Assembly (NCBI RefSeq): GCF_024679095.1
Contig: NC_066553.1
Span: forward strand, 6,440,567 to 6,504,566
Reading direction: 5' to 3'
Source of the DNA: Eriocheir sinensis
Lineage: Eukaryota; Arthropoda; Malacostraca; Decapoda; Varunidae
Length of the DNA: 64,000 nt
Part shown: piece after piece, positions 26,305-37,619 of the stretch
Layout of the letters: each line of letters starts with the position of its first letter
How positions within the stretch are numbered: position 1 is the stretch's first letter
The notes under the pieces: model-generated
What the model was told of the DNA's origin: nothing
The model's input: only the letters and a program-made list of their open reading frames with translations
Databases searched by the model: none
Program-made: the position numbers and the translations under genes

Positions 26305-28189
26305 CACTATGTATCGAACACTAAGGAAAAAAGTTGAATGATGCGTAAGAGAATGCCAGAATTACACGATCCTACACAAGTCGATACTGCTCTTCAACGG
26401 ACGTCCAAATTATATATTAGTTTCTTCTGGATTCTCATTTTAACGCATCGTGTTTTACTATAAAACAGACTATGTAGGGATGGCTTTAAGTATATTTACA
26501 AGCTAAAAACAATATCTCAAAATCCAACATTTTCGGCATTTCATTTTCAGACAAAAATATATACTATTTCCGAGTGGCCAGACATGTGTGTGTGTGTGTG
26601 TGTGTGTGTTCCAGCGCGTGTAGCTGTGCAAAGTGAGTGGTGTTGGAGAGGGGTGGGTTTGAGGTTCCTGTACACCCTGCTTACTGCATAGTACACATGT
26701 TTGGTATAATGATAACTGAACACTCACCGGCGTTGTCTCCTGTTCCGTCACACGGTGAAGCCCGTTGCTACGGATGTCACGATCATGGACGCACAGTCGA
26801 ACACATATAAAACACGACAACATTAGTATTCACCACCAGCGCGCGCGGCCTGGCAGCTACCGGCGGAACTGGCTGAAGATTCCCTCCCTCCCGCTCGCTC
26901 ACTGTCTGATTCGTATCCTTGACAGACTGCTTCGAATCGAGGAATGGCGAAATGTATTTGAAGCATTTCACAATAACATTAGCCGTCCCGGTGCACGGAA
27001 CTGAAGACTGAAACGGATCCAAGATGAATGTCAGGACAGGAAACGGTTAGGTCAAATGAACACACCAAAACTTGACAACTATAATGTTTTATTTTCAGCT
27101 CTTTAATTCGAAGCAATAAGTCCGATCTTGTCCGAGGTAGCGAGCACAGAAAATCCAAGTAACCTGTGGTCAAATAAGACTATGCCCAGCCACGTCTCCC
27201 TGTGACGTGTGCCAAATAATTCTGTAATTACTTGCTATCTGCGTCTCCTCCAGCTTTGTGCGGAGTGTATTCTTCATTGGAGAGTCAATCACAATCATCC
27301 TGAGTCTTTTGTTCCAGAGCCACGCTGCTCCACGGCTGCCTGACACTACTCTCGCGGCAGACAGTGATTTTCATACTCTTGTCCCGTTGTAATAAGATGA
27401 ACTGGGCACTACTTTTTAACACTACATGGACAGTATTTGTAAGCATTACGTTTATTTTTTTTTATTACTACCTCCTGATTTTATAGTATACTAAAAACAT
27501 TTTGTAAATTTTCACGAAAATGGCGAAATCCACAGTTTCTCTTTTGCAGGTTGCTTCCTTTAATCTTCTACTTTATCTAAAATTATTTATCTTGTCTTAA
27601 CACTTTTTTATTGGTTGTTGCCTTCCTGAATGCTAAATGCCCACAAACATATCTTCATCATTTTAGTGGAACAACATCTACCGAACTTTTTTTTTGTACA
27701 CGCATATGTATGAACACGCGTTGCTGCTATGTGAATTTCTGATAATCATTGCTATTATTGTTGTTTTTATTGTTGTTGTTGCTTCAGATTGAGGTGGTCA
27801 TGGTGGTGGTGGTCGTACCTAAGGAATTATGACTTCCGTTGCTGGGGGTAGTGATTGTGGTGGTGGTGATACTTGATAATATGGAAGGTAGGAATATTGG
27901 GTGTGGTGTCTATGGTATTGTTCCTTCTGTTGTTGTTTTCACTGTTAGCGGAAAGGATCGTGTTAATACTACGTTAATCGTGAGAGTGGCAGGGGTAGTT
28001 ACTTTAAAAATAATGGCAGTGATAGTAATGATGGAGACGGACGTGATTTCCGTGGCGGTGTTTGTGATGGCGATGTAGGTGGTAGTAAAGGCGTGTGTGG
28101 GGGTGGGGTGGGGGGGAGTGGGGGGGGGAAGGTTATCATTTGGGACAGTAAACTTGCCGCTCCATGAATACAGGAAGAGCAACGAAAGT
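26303..28189. other. Unassigned region; GT- and GGT-rich toward the end
   Basis: A short GT tract lies at about 26585-26610. 27760-28090 is a degenerate GTGGTG/TTGTTG-rich stretch. 28098-28128 is a dense cluster of G-runs (G-quadruplex pattern). No gene recognised. Confidence 0.55.
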
Positions 28190-28425
28190 AGGAGAAGAAA
28201 AAGCAGCCAAGAGAAACCACCGAGAGAAAGAAATACAGTAGGAGCAAAGGAAGTAGAAGAAAAATCAGCCTCGAGAAATCACCGAGAGAAAGCAATACAG
28301 CAAGCGCAAAGGAGGTAGGAAAAGAAAAAACAGCCTAGAGAAATCACCGAGAGAAAGAAATACAGTAGGAGCAAAGGAAGTAGGAAAAGAAAAAGCAGCC
28401 GAGTAAGACCACCGAGAGAAGGATC
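28190..28425. repeat. 62-65-bp minisatellite, about 3.5 units
   Basis: The core CACCGAGAGAA occurs at 28218, 28280, 28345 and about 28410, with AAATACAGTAGGAGCAAAGG between. The plus strand is purine-rich. Confidence 0.92.
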
Positions 28426-28466
28426 AGAGGCTGCACCACCCACACAAAAAGGAGGAACATCAGCAC

Positions 28467-28660
28467 CAACGTTGCCAGATTGTTGTACTCAGCCTCCCAT
28501 GTTTGCCGATTTCCGACCCAAACACTGCCTCCTCGACCCCAATAACTGCCTTCATATATAGTTATCATTAAAATGGTTAATTATCGGTGTTTTTTGGCAA
28601 TAGCTATGACTCGGAAACCGGTAAATACGAGGCTCTGAGTACGATAATCTGGCAACGGTG
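28467..28660. mobile_element. 194-bp hAT-like MITE, copy 2
   Basis: Same length as, and highly similar to, the element at 3906-4099. Left end CAACGTTGCCAGATTG and right end (reverse complement) CACCGTTGCCAGATTATCG. It is flanked on both sides by the identical octamer ATCAGCAC (28459-28466 and 28661-28668), a perfect 8-bp target-site duplication. It is non-coding. The perfect duplication suggests a younger or better preserved insertion than copy 1. Confidence 0.93.
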
Positions 28661-28668
28661 ATCAGCAC

Positions 28669-29056
28669 TATAAAAAAATATAGCAGCAGGAGTAGAGGGC
28701 CAGCAACGCGGTGGGTAACTCGAACTCCCTCCCGTCTCTCTACACCGTCTCCCTTACTCACATCAACCTCCCCTCTTTCTCTACCCTCTTCCCCATGTCA
28801 ACCCCATGTATCCTCCACCTTATACCCCTTAACCTCTCTTCCTTCATGCTCCCTTCGGTCACCTCAACTCCTTTCTGGGTAACTGAAAAAAAATAGGAAA
28901 TCCAACGAGATCAGCGAGGGGAGGAACTTGAATATTCAATTACACCGTCATGTTAATCCCTTTTTTTCTTGTCCTTTGCGTTCATCTGTCTGTTCCTCAT
29001 TTCCCAGAATCCTTCACTTATTCAATCTGCCTCTCAACCCTCCTTCCATACCCTAA
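28669..29056. other. Unassigned pyrimidine-rich region
   Basis: C/T-rich unique sequence with no recognised element. Confidence 0.55.
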
Positions 29057-29310
29057 AGGGATTATTACACTGGGCAAATTTTCCGTGGATCTTCAGTCAA
29101 GCCACGATTTCCGCTGGCGTGGTTCTCAATTGTTTCTTGTTATTGCTGGTGATGAAGATGGTGAGTAATACCGTCGTCCTTCAGTGAAATCTACCGTAGC
29201 TTTGGAAGATCGTGGACACGTCAGAAAACCACGCAAATATGAGAACCACGCCAGCGGAAATCGTGGTTTGACTGAAGATCCACGGAAAATTTGCCCAGTG
29301 TAATAGCCCC
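29057..29310. mobile_element. 254-bp MITE with about 74-bp TIRs at a TTAA-type site
   Basis: The left arm (29057-29133) and right arm (29236-29310) are nearly perfect inverted repeats. Both contain CACTGGGCAAATTTTCCGTG and end near CGCTGGCGTGGTTCTCA. The flanks are CTAA (29053-29056) and TTAA (29311-29314), consistent with a TTAA target duplication carrying one mutation. The central 100 bp is non-coding. TTAA sites are used by piggyBac and Kolobok elements. Which one applies cannot be decided without a transposase. Confidence 0.85.
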
Positions 29311-29314
29311 TTAA

Positions 29315-30249
29315 TGTTCCTATTCACGATCTCCCTTCTTCCCTGTTCCCCCCTCCTTCCTCTCCCCCTTCCCCCTCCTTACCACCCTCCACCTTCCCCT
29401 TTCCTTTTTATCCTCCTCTGCACCTTGTTTCCTCGCTGTCTCTGCTTTGTCTCCTTGCTTTATGAATCCTAACTTGGCCCAATATATCACGCCGATCGCG
29501 CAATTTCTGGGAAAGGCATGAAACTTTCCAGAGGTGTTCTTTATTATGAAAATGGAAAATAAATGCCATCGAGCCAAAATATCTCTCACTGACTAAAATG
29601 ATGGCAATAATTTCATGGGCCCAGACTGCTTTATTTATCATTTTCAAGCTTCCTTTTCTAGGGCTTTGCATGGTTTTGGTCAGCATAGGTAGAGTTTACA
29701 TTTATAAAAATATTTTGCTTACGATAAAGTTATGCACTGATTAATTTGTCATGATTTCATTATTCAAGGAATAGCCCGTGGAAAAATACCGCGGGAGTCC
29801 CCGCCATTTTGATTGAGAGAGCGGGAAGTAGTCACAGATCAGGCGGGAAAACTAGAAGGCGGGAACAGCGCGCTTTTCAAATCATTTAATTGCCCGTGAT
29901 AAAGGAGGCAATATCTCAAATTTATTACCTTAATGGAAACCCCGATAAAAATTGACTGAACGATGGCGCAAAAATAAAATAAAAAAACAAAAACTAAATG
30001 ACAAGATAGCAACATGAAAAAAAACATCTAAACCCCAACAACAACAACAACGACAACAACAACAATGTCATATAACCACTACCACCATCACCACCATCAT
30101 TAGACACACCAGCCACAATAAGATCACTGGTAATAACACCCTCATCTCTATCAGCTTCACCACCAGAACACTAACAACATCATCATCACCAAACCACCGA
30201 CAGCAACACTAGGAACAGCAATATGTTCACATTTAAAACCACCAACAAT
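29315..30249. other. Unassigned region; AAC/ACC-rich end
   Basis: 29315-30030 shows no recognised element. 30036-30240 consists of degenerate CAA, CCA and ATC triplets. Confidence 0.55.
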
Positions 30250-30753
30250 ACCTTTTTTATTTTTTAAAGCACAGGAAGAAACTCAAAGGCAACAACAAGA
30301 AAGCGTAGGAAAAAAGCCAGCTAATCGTTGCTCCCTTAAAGCAAAAAGTAAGGAGTGGCCAAAAGGGAGGTCAATTTCGGATGGGAAGGTGTCTTGATAC
30401 ACTCCTCTTGAAAGAGGTCAAGTTATAGGCAGGAGGAAATACAGACGAAAGAAGGTTGTTCCAGAGTGCAAGGGATGAAAGAATGGATATGCTGGTTAAC
30501 TCTTGCATAAGAGGTTTGAACGGTATAGGGATGAGCTAGAGTAGAAAGTCGTGTGCAGCGAGGCCGCGGGATAGTGGGGGGGCATGCAGTTAGACTCTAC
30601 TCTATCGAAGAGAACTGTGTGTGTGGCGCCCCCCCACATGTGAGATGCATACTCCATAAGAGGGCAGACAAGGCCCTTATATATGTACGGGGGAGAAGAA
30701 CTGGCGGAGAGGATACAGAACGCCCAACTTCGAGGAAGCTGATTTAGTAAATG
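30250..30753 (-). mobile_element. LINE-C 3' fragment with internal deletion
   Basis: Minus strand. It matches the 3' region of the family from the GCTTCCTCGAAGTTGGGCG phrase (plus strand near 30725) to the terminal non-coding region near 30256. About 100 bp present in other copies is missing at the junction GCATGCAGTTAG/ACTCTACTC (about 30590). It has no intact frame. Confidence 0.8.
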
Positions 30754-31221
30754 ACGGTGATGACAGACAACAGACAGACAACAATATCCGTACTACTTTT
30801 TTTTTTATAACGCCAATACCACCACCAGCAGCACCAACAACACTGATAACAGCAAACAGAACAACAGCAGGAACAAAAAAAATCAACACCACCACCACAA
30901 AAAACAACAAATACAGTAACAACAACAATACTTACAACAGCCTGATCAACTTCAATGACATACAAAGCAGGACTCCATCACCATCAAAACCCCCATCACT
31001 AAAAACAACATTACCATCACTACCCCAAGGAACTACATTTTTTTTAGCCCAGCCACCAATAAAACAACAACAATCACCTCGCCACAGATGTACAGAGAGA
31101 GAGAGAGAAATTGTTTCAGGAAAATAATTGTAGGAGTGCTTGTTGTAGGAGGAAGAGGCGGTGGGAGAGGAGGAGGAGGATTAGGAGAAGGAGGAGGAGG
31201 AGGAGGAGGAGGAGGAGGAGG
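30754..31221. repeat. Degenerate CAA/CCA triplets, then (GGA)n
   Basis: 30790-31080 is rich in AACAAC and ACCACC triplets. 31148-31221 is a GGA/AGG array. Confidence 0.8.
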
Positions 31222-31495
31222 ATTACAGGGAAGACGAAAAATAGCAACAGCGTGGGAGGCTTCCAGAGTTTGTTTAGTCGATTAGTCTTTGTTTGTTTTG
31301 TTACCGAAATAAAACAAAAATTGTCGAGTGTGTGCTGCGGCTTTTCGGCGACTCATTATACACGTGTGGGCGGCGGAACGTTGAGTTTGTGGTGTCCGGC
31401 GGTTTAATTGGGTCTGCAAGTTTTATTATTTCATTGCGGTTCCTTGATTGGGAGGATGTTCCTTGATAATATTGTGAAAAAGTTACCTTTGAGTA
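31222..31495. other. Unassigned spacer
   Basis: Short unique sequence with no recognised features. Confidence 0.5.
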
Positions 31496-31702
31496 ATTTT
31501 TTTTTACAATAAAGGAGGCAGCTCAAGGGCACAAAAAAAGGAAACAATAATAAAAAAAGCCCGCTACTCGCTGCTCCTAAAAGATTCAAAAGAGGTGGCC
31601 GAAAGAGAAGTCAATTTCGGGAGGAGAGGTGTCCTGATACCCTCCTCTTGAAAGAGTTCAAGTCGTAGGCAGGAGGAAATACAGATGAAGGAAGATTGTT
31701 TT
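31496..31702 (-). mobile_element. LINE-C 3'-end fragment
   Basis: Starts with a T-run on the plus strand and then the family 3'-terminal phrase in antisense (GGAGGCAGCTCAAGGGCAC). It continues through GTCAATTTCGGGAGGAGAGG and stops at about 31702. It represents only the last 200 bp of the element, a severely 5'-truncated insertion. Confidence 0.88.
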
Positions 31703-32585
31703 ACTTAAAAAGAATACACAAAGAAGCAATCACATAAGCAAAACAACACGATAATAGAAAGAATAATGGACGGTTGGGGCCTCTCGTTTGTCTCATTTCC
31801 TTTATTTAGACGTCCATTCAGCAGCACCGTACCCTAATGAAAGGTCCAAAGAATAACAGGGCACAGAACATAATCCGTGGACCAAACGATAACCTTTCTC
31901 CTATAATTCTACTTGTTTCTTCGGACTCTCTCCCTGTCACAATCCCTCCGATTCAGAAGCATTCCATTAACGTGTATAGCATTGTTTCATCTTGTACCCA
32001 GACGTCTTGATCGGGTTCTGACAGTCTATTTAAAATTTTATCTCTACTCTTCGCAAGGGTCCGGTGTATTCACTTACTGTGAGGGACCAACAGCTGTAAT
32101 TGGCTATTGTAAAGGTTTGTCGGGCTCTGGGGATGTTTTGAGAAGTCTTTTCCGGAGGGCACGAAAAGGTGGAAAATAGAATAACGTTCATTAGAAATCC
32201 AAGTGATAAAAAAATGATAAGTCTTGAGTTTTGTCTCAATTTAGGGATGAAATGTCTTAAAAGTAGTGGTAAATAGTATAGAAATAGCAAAAAATGAAGT
32301 ACAAGTGTTGATAGTTTAATAAAGCAATGCAAGATGAATAAATAATTGATCTAAAAGTGTCTTAATGTTACGAGAGAGAGAGATGGTATCACTATTATGT
32401 AACCTAAAAATATATACAACCACTGAATATTTCTTTGGCTGTTTGTATATTATGAATTGCAAGTGACTGGCTGATTAGCGTAGAAAGTTAGCAACAGTGT
32501 GATGAAAGATTGCTATGTGGCCAAGCACGATGGAGGCAAAGTTTGTAAAGAGGAATATTCAATTTTTGCGAGCTATATCATCTCG

Positions 32586-32586
<1 letters not shown>
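31703..32586. other. Unassigned AT-rich region
   Basis: No element or gene recognised. Frames of 88-100 codons on both strands lack motifs. Confidence 0.5.

Positions 32587-32666
<80 letters not shown>
32587..32666. repeat. (CT)n microsatellite
   Basis: Perfect CT tract of about 80 bp. Confidence 0.98.
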
Positions 32667-32667
<1 letters not shown>

Positions 32668-33550
32668 GCTGCTCCCTCCCCCCATCTCATCTCCTAACTC
32701 TTTCAACACGAGGGTTAACATGTTTGCCGAGTCGGAATGTATGCGCTTAGAGGGTCGAGCGAATACGTCAGGGTTAAAAGAGATTAATGAATGGACGTTA
32801 TCGCTAAAGAGCCAGGAACAAAAAATGAGCAAAGAGCGAGGGTTGTGCCGATGTAATTGCATTCAAACACCATACGAAAGATGTGAAGGAGAGGATGGTA
32901 CTGATTATTTTTTTCTTCTTGCTCAACAAAATTTTTATTACGTATATATGAGGGTCTCCTTGTCAACTTGTTTAAAACGTATTAGTATTTTTCCCTCCTT
33001 GAATTTCCAACAAGTTCAGTCAAACTACGAACGTAAACTGTCGCATGTCTGTCTTTTTCCGTCTATCTTCACACTATTCCATTCTACTCCCTTAGTCGAT
33101 AATTTAGTTTTTTAGATTTCGAATGTGTTCAGTCTGTCTACTAATATGATCTATCGTAGAACCTCTTTTATCTTGATATTCTCTCCATTCATGTCTCGCT
33201 TCTACACCTCTTCTGTAGTCCCTCCACCTCATCGCCTCACCTTCCTTTATTCCACGACTTCAACCTTCACCACCACCACCTTCACCTTCGACTGACCTCA
33301 TCTATGATCCTCCGTTGAGTACCATCAAGGCTCTCCCATCAGACTAAGGCAGCAAGCACACGCTCAACATTCGTCTCTGTCCCGCCTGAACGCCGGCCCA
33401 CTTAGGTGTTTTAAATCACGTCACCGGCGCCCAAATGACTCCGATCCATCACTCTGAGGAGGCGCGGACGGTGCAAACACGAAGGACAAACGAGGGGAGA
33501 CGAGCGTGACCATCTAAAAAAAATGATGGAAAACAAAAAAAAATCTCAGA
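32667..33550. other. Unassigned region with a 131-codon open frame
   Basis: A plus-strand frame at 32720-33115 starts with Met and is not a simple repeat. I see a Cys cluster (CRCNC) near its middle but no known domain. Without splice sites or homologues it may be chance. The remainder is pyrimidine-rich. Confidence 0.45.
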
Positions 33551-34162
33551 ACTAACCATCTTCAGCGATTTGAATATTTGAAGCAGAGTTGCCCGACGTT
33601 ATTCAGTAAGCGGCGTCCATAATGCCACTTTTATTCACAAGCAGTACAGTACAGCTGTGGAAAAAAAGACTTTGTGCTTAGAAGACGGGCTGATAGGAGA
33701 GAAGGTTGACGTGTGTTGGCGAAGGAGTGGAGGGAAATGGTAAAGGCAGAAGGTCAGATAAAGGAGGAGGACGCGGCAAACTGCAAACTATAAATCTCGC
33801 GTAGAATCAAAACACATTATCACTAACATGTTTCAGTCGTTTTTCCTCTTTCCTTGTTGTACGTTTTGCCTCAGTCATCCTTTAAAACTGAAAACACAAA
33901 TCAGCGTGTCGTGACGAATCACCTTGAATTACGGTGCACAGCCGCCCACGTCCGTGTGTTTCCAGCCGACATGACACACGAGAGACAACGGCCCCGGTGA
34001 TTGGTCCGACTTATCTACTCCACCGAATGGGAAAAAAATATGTCTGGCTGGTTTTTTTTTCTTAGCAGCGTAGCGTGGTGTATTAAGTTAGAGAGTTCAA
34101 GGATAATTAGTACCGTAACATGAGTCTTAGAGAGGCGGTTGGCCTGTGGTGATAACCAGGGG

Positions 34163-34488
34163 AGGCGTTGGTCGAGTGGTTAACGTGCTGGCGTGGTGAG
34201 CCCGAGGGCCTAGCCTGGACTAGGTTCGAGTCCCCACTAAAACTCGCTGATTTTTCAAGTCATCGACGAGTGGCAGAAGATTACCCACATGCTGTCCGGA
34301 TCTTCAATCAACATTTTCTTCAGCAACTTCAGTCAAGAGGAGCACCGGGGGGCAGCATGGGCCAAACAAGAGTCATACACCACGGCAAACACTATAAATA
34401 AAATTAGCATGCGCCACTAACGGACTAGGACCGTCCAAAAGGCCCCACAAAAAGGCCTATCGGCGCTACAGGCAGCACACACAAAAAA
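34163..34488 (+). mobile_element. tRNA-derived SINE, family 1 (divergent), full length
   Basis: A box TGGTCGAGTGG (34169-34179) and B box GGTTCGAGTCC (34223-34233) are in tRNA spacing. The body follows with ATTACCCACATGCTGTCCGG and GGGGGGCAGCATGGGCC. The tail has CGGCGCTACAGGCAGC followed by an A-run. Both polymerase III boxes are intact, so transcription is conceivable. Confidence 0.9.
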
Positions 34489-34493
34489 AGGGC

Positions 34494-34790
34494 CCAGGCT
34501 CAAGTCCCTACACAAGCAGACGAAAAATATTTACCATCACCAAATGGCAGAGCATCATCCATATGCCGTCCAGATCATCAATCAATCCTTAGCTTCTGCG
34601 ACTTTGGTCAAGAGGAACACTGGAAGGGGGGAGGGGAGGGGGGGCGGGAAATAGATGAAAAAAATCATATGTGCAACCACTTCAAATAAAATTCCCCCGA
34701 GCCACTAACAAGAGGAGACCATCCACTAGTCCTCACAGAAGACCCTACAGGAAGTATGGGCAACATATGAAAAAAAAAGACGAAAAGACT
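34494..34790 (+). mobile_element. tRNA-derived SINE, family 1, 5'-truncated, in tandem
   Basis: Immediately downstream of the previous copy and in the same orientation. It starts at a B-box remnant (GGCTCAAGTCC) and repeats the body in diverged form (CATCCATATGCCGTCCAG, CGAGCCACTAACA, GGAAGTATGGGC). It ends in an A-run. A dimeric SINE, or one SINE inserted into another's tail, explains this. Confidence 0.75.
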
Positions 34791-34808
34791 CTTCGAAAGC
34801 TACCCGTA

Positions 34809-34909
<101 letters not shown>

Positions 34910-34984
34910 TCACCTTTTCTTTAACCTAGTTTGTTTTGTTATGGTCTGTAATCAAGCTCGTACGTCCCAGGTTTTAAAGGGTTA

Positions 34985-35172
34985 CTCGATTTTGGTGGAG
35001 CCAAGCAACCACCCCGGGAGGTGGGACACAACCTTCGACTGATAATCTGTACCCATCCACTGCTGGATAGACAAGATTACGAGAGCAGACAAGCCCATCC
35101 ATCTCCACTCCTCCCGGGAATCGAGCCCGGGATCTCTTGGCTGCAAGCCAAACGTGCTAACTACTACACTAC

Positions 35173-35175
<3 letters not shown>
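34985..35175 (-). mobile_element. tRNA(Ala)-like SINE, family 3
   Basis: On the minus strand the head reads TAGTGTAGTAGTTAGCAC (A-box region), then an anticodon-arm-like TTTGGCTTGCAGCCAAG whose 7-nt loop would present TGC (alanine type), then the B box GGCTCGATTCC (35117-35127). The body (GATGGATGGGCTTGTCTGC...) is not shared with families 1 or 2. Acceptor-stem pairing is poor, so it is a SINE and not a tRNA gene. Confidence 0.75.

Positions 35176-35222
<47 letters not shown>
35174..35222. repeat. (GT)n microsatellite
   Basis: Perfect GT tract of about 49 bp abutting the 5' end of the antisense SINE. Confidence 0.97.
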
Positions 35223-35225
<3 letters not shown>

Positions 35226-36049
35226 GCCAGACATCTCAAACTGATATTTCTTTTCCACGAGTCTGGCGTCGTCCACAGCACAACTCTGCGTGCATATATC
35301 AGGCTGTTTGTCAGGCTGCGAGCATTTCTGCCATCACTCAGACTGATGGCAGTGGTTGGTGATAAAAGACAGAGAGGGGTAAAAAAGAAAAGGATTGAAA
35401 TTGAAGAAAAGTGAGACGTGAAAATGCTACCAGGGAGAAAAAAATGTGGAGGGAGGAGTGCCTGGAATACCCATATACTCTCCTAGTACAGTTCCGTTTG
35501 TTCACACACACACCGTCCGTATGCTCGTCATAAATTACGTACCTTCCTCTTGATGTATCTTGCTTTCCTTCCCGTGCTCCATCCTGCCCTCCATCTCTTT
35601 ACATCCCCCCTCCCCCCTTGCGTCTGCCTAACAGCTCGAGTCTGCCTTTCTCCATAGCCTCAGGCCGTCACCCTCCTCCTCTATCTGACCTTCTGCCTTT
35701 ACCATTTCCCTCTACTCCTTCGCTAACACACGCCAACCTTCTCTCCTCCCAGGCCGTCTTCTCCGCTGTCTTTTTTTCATAACTGTACTGTTTGTGATTA
35801 AAAGTGGCAGTATGGACGCCGCTTACTGAATAACGTCGGGCAACTCTACTACAGGTCTTCAAATCCCTGAACATGGTTAGTATCGCCGATCAGTCAGGAT
35901 TTTATGGGCTTCAACCTTCCTCGATAATTAGAAGTAACGTTTTAAAAATCCAAGCAAGTCAATGCACTACATACACCGGTAGAATTCACTCTCAACATTC
36001 ATCTACCTGTGGCACAACCTTCATGCAGCTGCAGGTAATGCCATAAAGA

Positions 36050-36515
36050 TCAACTGTACATTTCACATTTTTTTCACATTTTTTTACATTTTTTTCACAT
36101 TTTTCTTCACATTTTTTTTTCACATTTTTTTCACATTTTTTACGCATTTTTTTCACATTTTTTCACATTTTTTTACACATTTTTTTCACATTTTTTTCAC
36201 ATTTTTTTACACATTTCTTTCACATTTTTTCACATTTTTTCACATTTTTTTCAATTTTTTTTCACATTTTTTTCATGATCAATGTGAAAAAAAGGTACAG
36301 TAGATCTTTATGGCATTAACTGTACATTTTTTTCACATTTTTTTCACGATCAATGTGGAAAAAAATGTACAGTAGATCTTTATGGCATTAACTGTACATT
36401 TTTTTCATATTTTTTTCACATTTTTTTCATGATCAATGTGAAAAAAAAAGTACAGTTAATGCCATAGAGATCAACTGTACATTTTTTTCACATTGATCGT
36501 TACTTTTTTTGCGCC
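36050..36515. repeat. (CACATTTTTT)n array with nested palindromic units
   Basis: 36066-36275 is a run of TTTTTTTCACA units with variable T length. From 36277 longer units follow. GATCAATGTG occurs at 36277, 36348 and 36431, each followed by an A-run, GTACAGT, GATCT(T/C)TATGGCATTAA and CTGTACA. The flanks TAATGCCATA(A/G)AGATCAAC occur in both orientations (36040 and 36457 forward, the reverse complement at 36304 and 36373), so each unit can fold on itself. Confidence 0.9.
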
Positions 36516-37063
36516 ATGAGTGAAGTGGACTGTCCTGCAAGAATGAACACCTAGTACTTTCATATATCTCACAGGTCACTGGAGAAGCTGACCTATTGAT
36601 TAAATGACTATAACGGGCAGCTTCGTTATAATCAAACCGGCTGTTGCTTCTATATATATTCTTCAATTTTCCTTGTTTCCTTCTCCTCCTTCTTCTCCTC
36701 CACCTCTTCCTTTATCTCCTCTCTCGGCGGATTCATCTCTCGCTCCCCTTCTCCGGCCAGGTGGTTTAAGGTACCCAGGTAAGTCATGCTGTCATCCTTT
36801 GAAATTTGGATTGGAGGATATGTAAGTCTTGTGTCCTCGCTCCAATTCTTACGTTTGGACCAATTTGTCATGCTCTTAAGTGAAGTTTCCATTTCAAAGC
36901 CACTCTACATTTTTCCTCCATGTGCCGTCACACAAAAGGAGCCTAGATACTGACGTTTGTTGATGAGCATCGTTAGTCACTCAAGGATCAGACCGCCAGT
37001 AAACAGACTCCTTCGTTATCTTAAATATTTTCCTGCCACGTGCCTCATATCGATATCAAACTA

Positions 37064-37068
<5 letters not shown>
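36516..37068. other. Unassigned region
   Basis: No element recognised. It contains a TCC-rich patch at 36665-36740. Confidence 0.5.

Positions 37069-37112
<44 letters not shown>
37069..37112. repeat. (CA)n microsatellite
   Basis: Perfect CA tract of about 44 bp, followed by GACA-type degenerate repeats. Confidence 0.97.
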
Positions 37113-37116
<4 letters not shown>

Positions 37117-37368
37117 ACAGACAGTGAAGCCAGAGACAGTGAGACAGACAGAGACAAAGACTTAAAAAAAACAAGAAAAGTCTGGATCGAGGGAAAGGGA
37201 AAGAAATACGGTAAATCCAATCAAGAGAGCACGCCCGCATCTTCTCCCCTAACTGGATATCCACTACGGCTGTTTAGCGTGTTGAGAGTTGCTCCGTGTT
37301 TCGCGTTACGGCAGAGTTTTCGGTCATGGAGTTTGTTTGGTCGGTAGTCTTTTTTATTTACCAAGTAC

Positions 37369-37513
37369 TTTCCTCCCGAAATTGACCTCTCTTTCGGCCA
37401 CCTCTTTAGATTCTTTTTGGGAGCAGCGAGTAGCGGGCTTTTTTATTTATTTATTATTGTTTACTTTTTTTGTGCCCTTGAGCTGTATCCTTTGTTGTAA
37501 AAAAAAAAATATA
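37369..37513 (+). mobile_element. LINE-C 3'-end fragment, plus strand
   Basis: The only plus-strand copy of the family 3' end. It reads CTCCCGAAATTGACCTCTC, TTTCGGCCACCTCTTT, GGAGCAGCGAGTAGCGGGCT, GTGCCCTTGAGCTGTATCC, TTTGTTGTAAAAAAAAA. It shows the true orientation of the tail: the element ends in TTGTTGT plus a short A-run. Confidence 0.88.
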
Positions 37514-37619
37514 ACGTATCAGTGTTTTATCTGGGGTATATTTTCGTCTTTCTTCACCTTTTCTCTAATACCATCTTTCCGTCTTTCTCCTCTCCCTTTA
37601 CCCATTTCATCTTTTCCCG

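Noticed and set aside
32720..33115. 131-codon plus-strand frame as a host gene
   Set aside because: No recognised domain, repeat-free but unsupported by splice signals or homologous blocks; kept only as a searchable candidate.
35110..35170. Functional tRNA-Ala gene on the minus strand
   Set aside because: Anticodon arm and B box look good, but the acceptor stem does not pair and a SINE body follows, so it is called a SINE.
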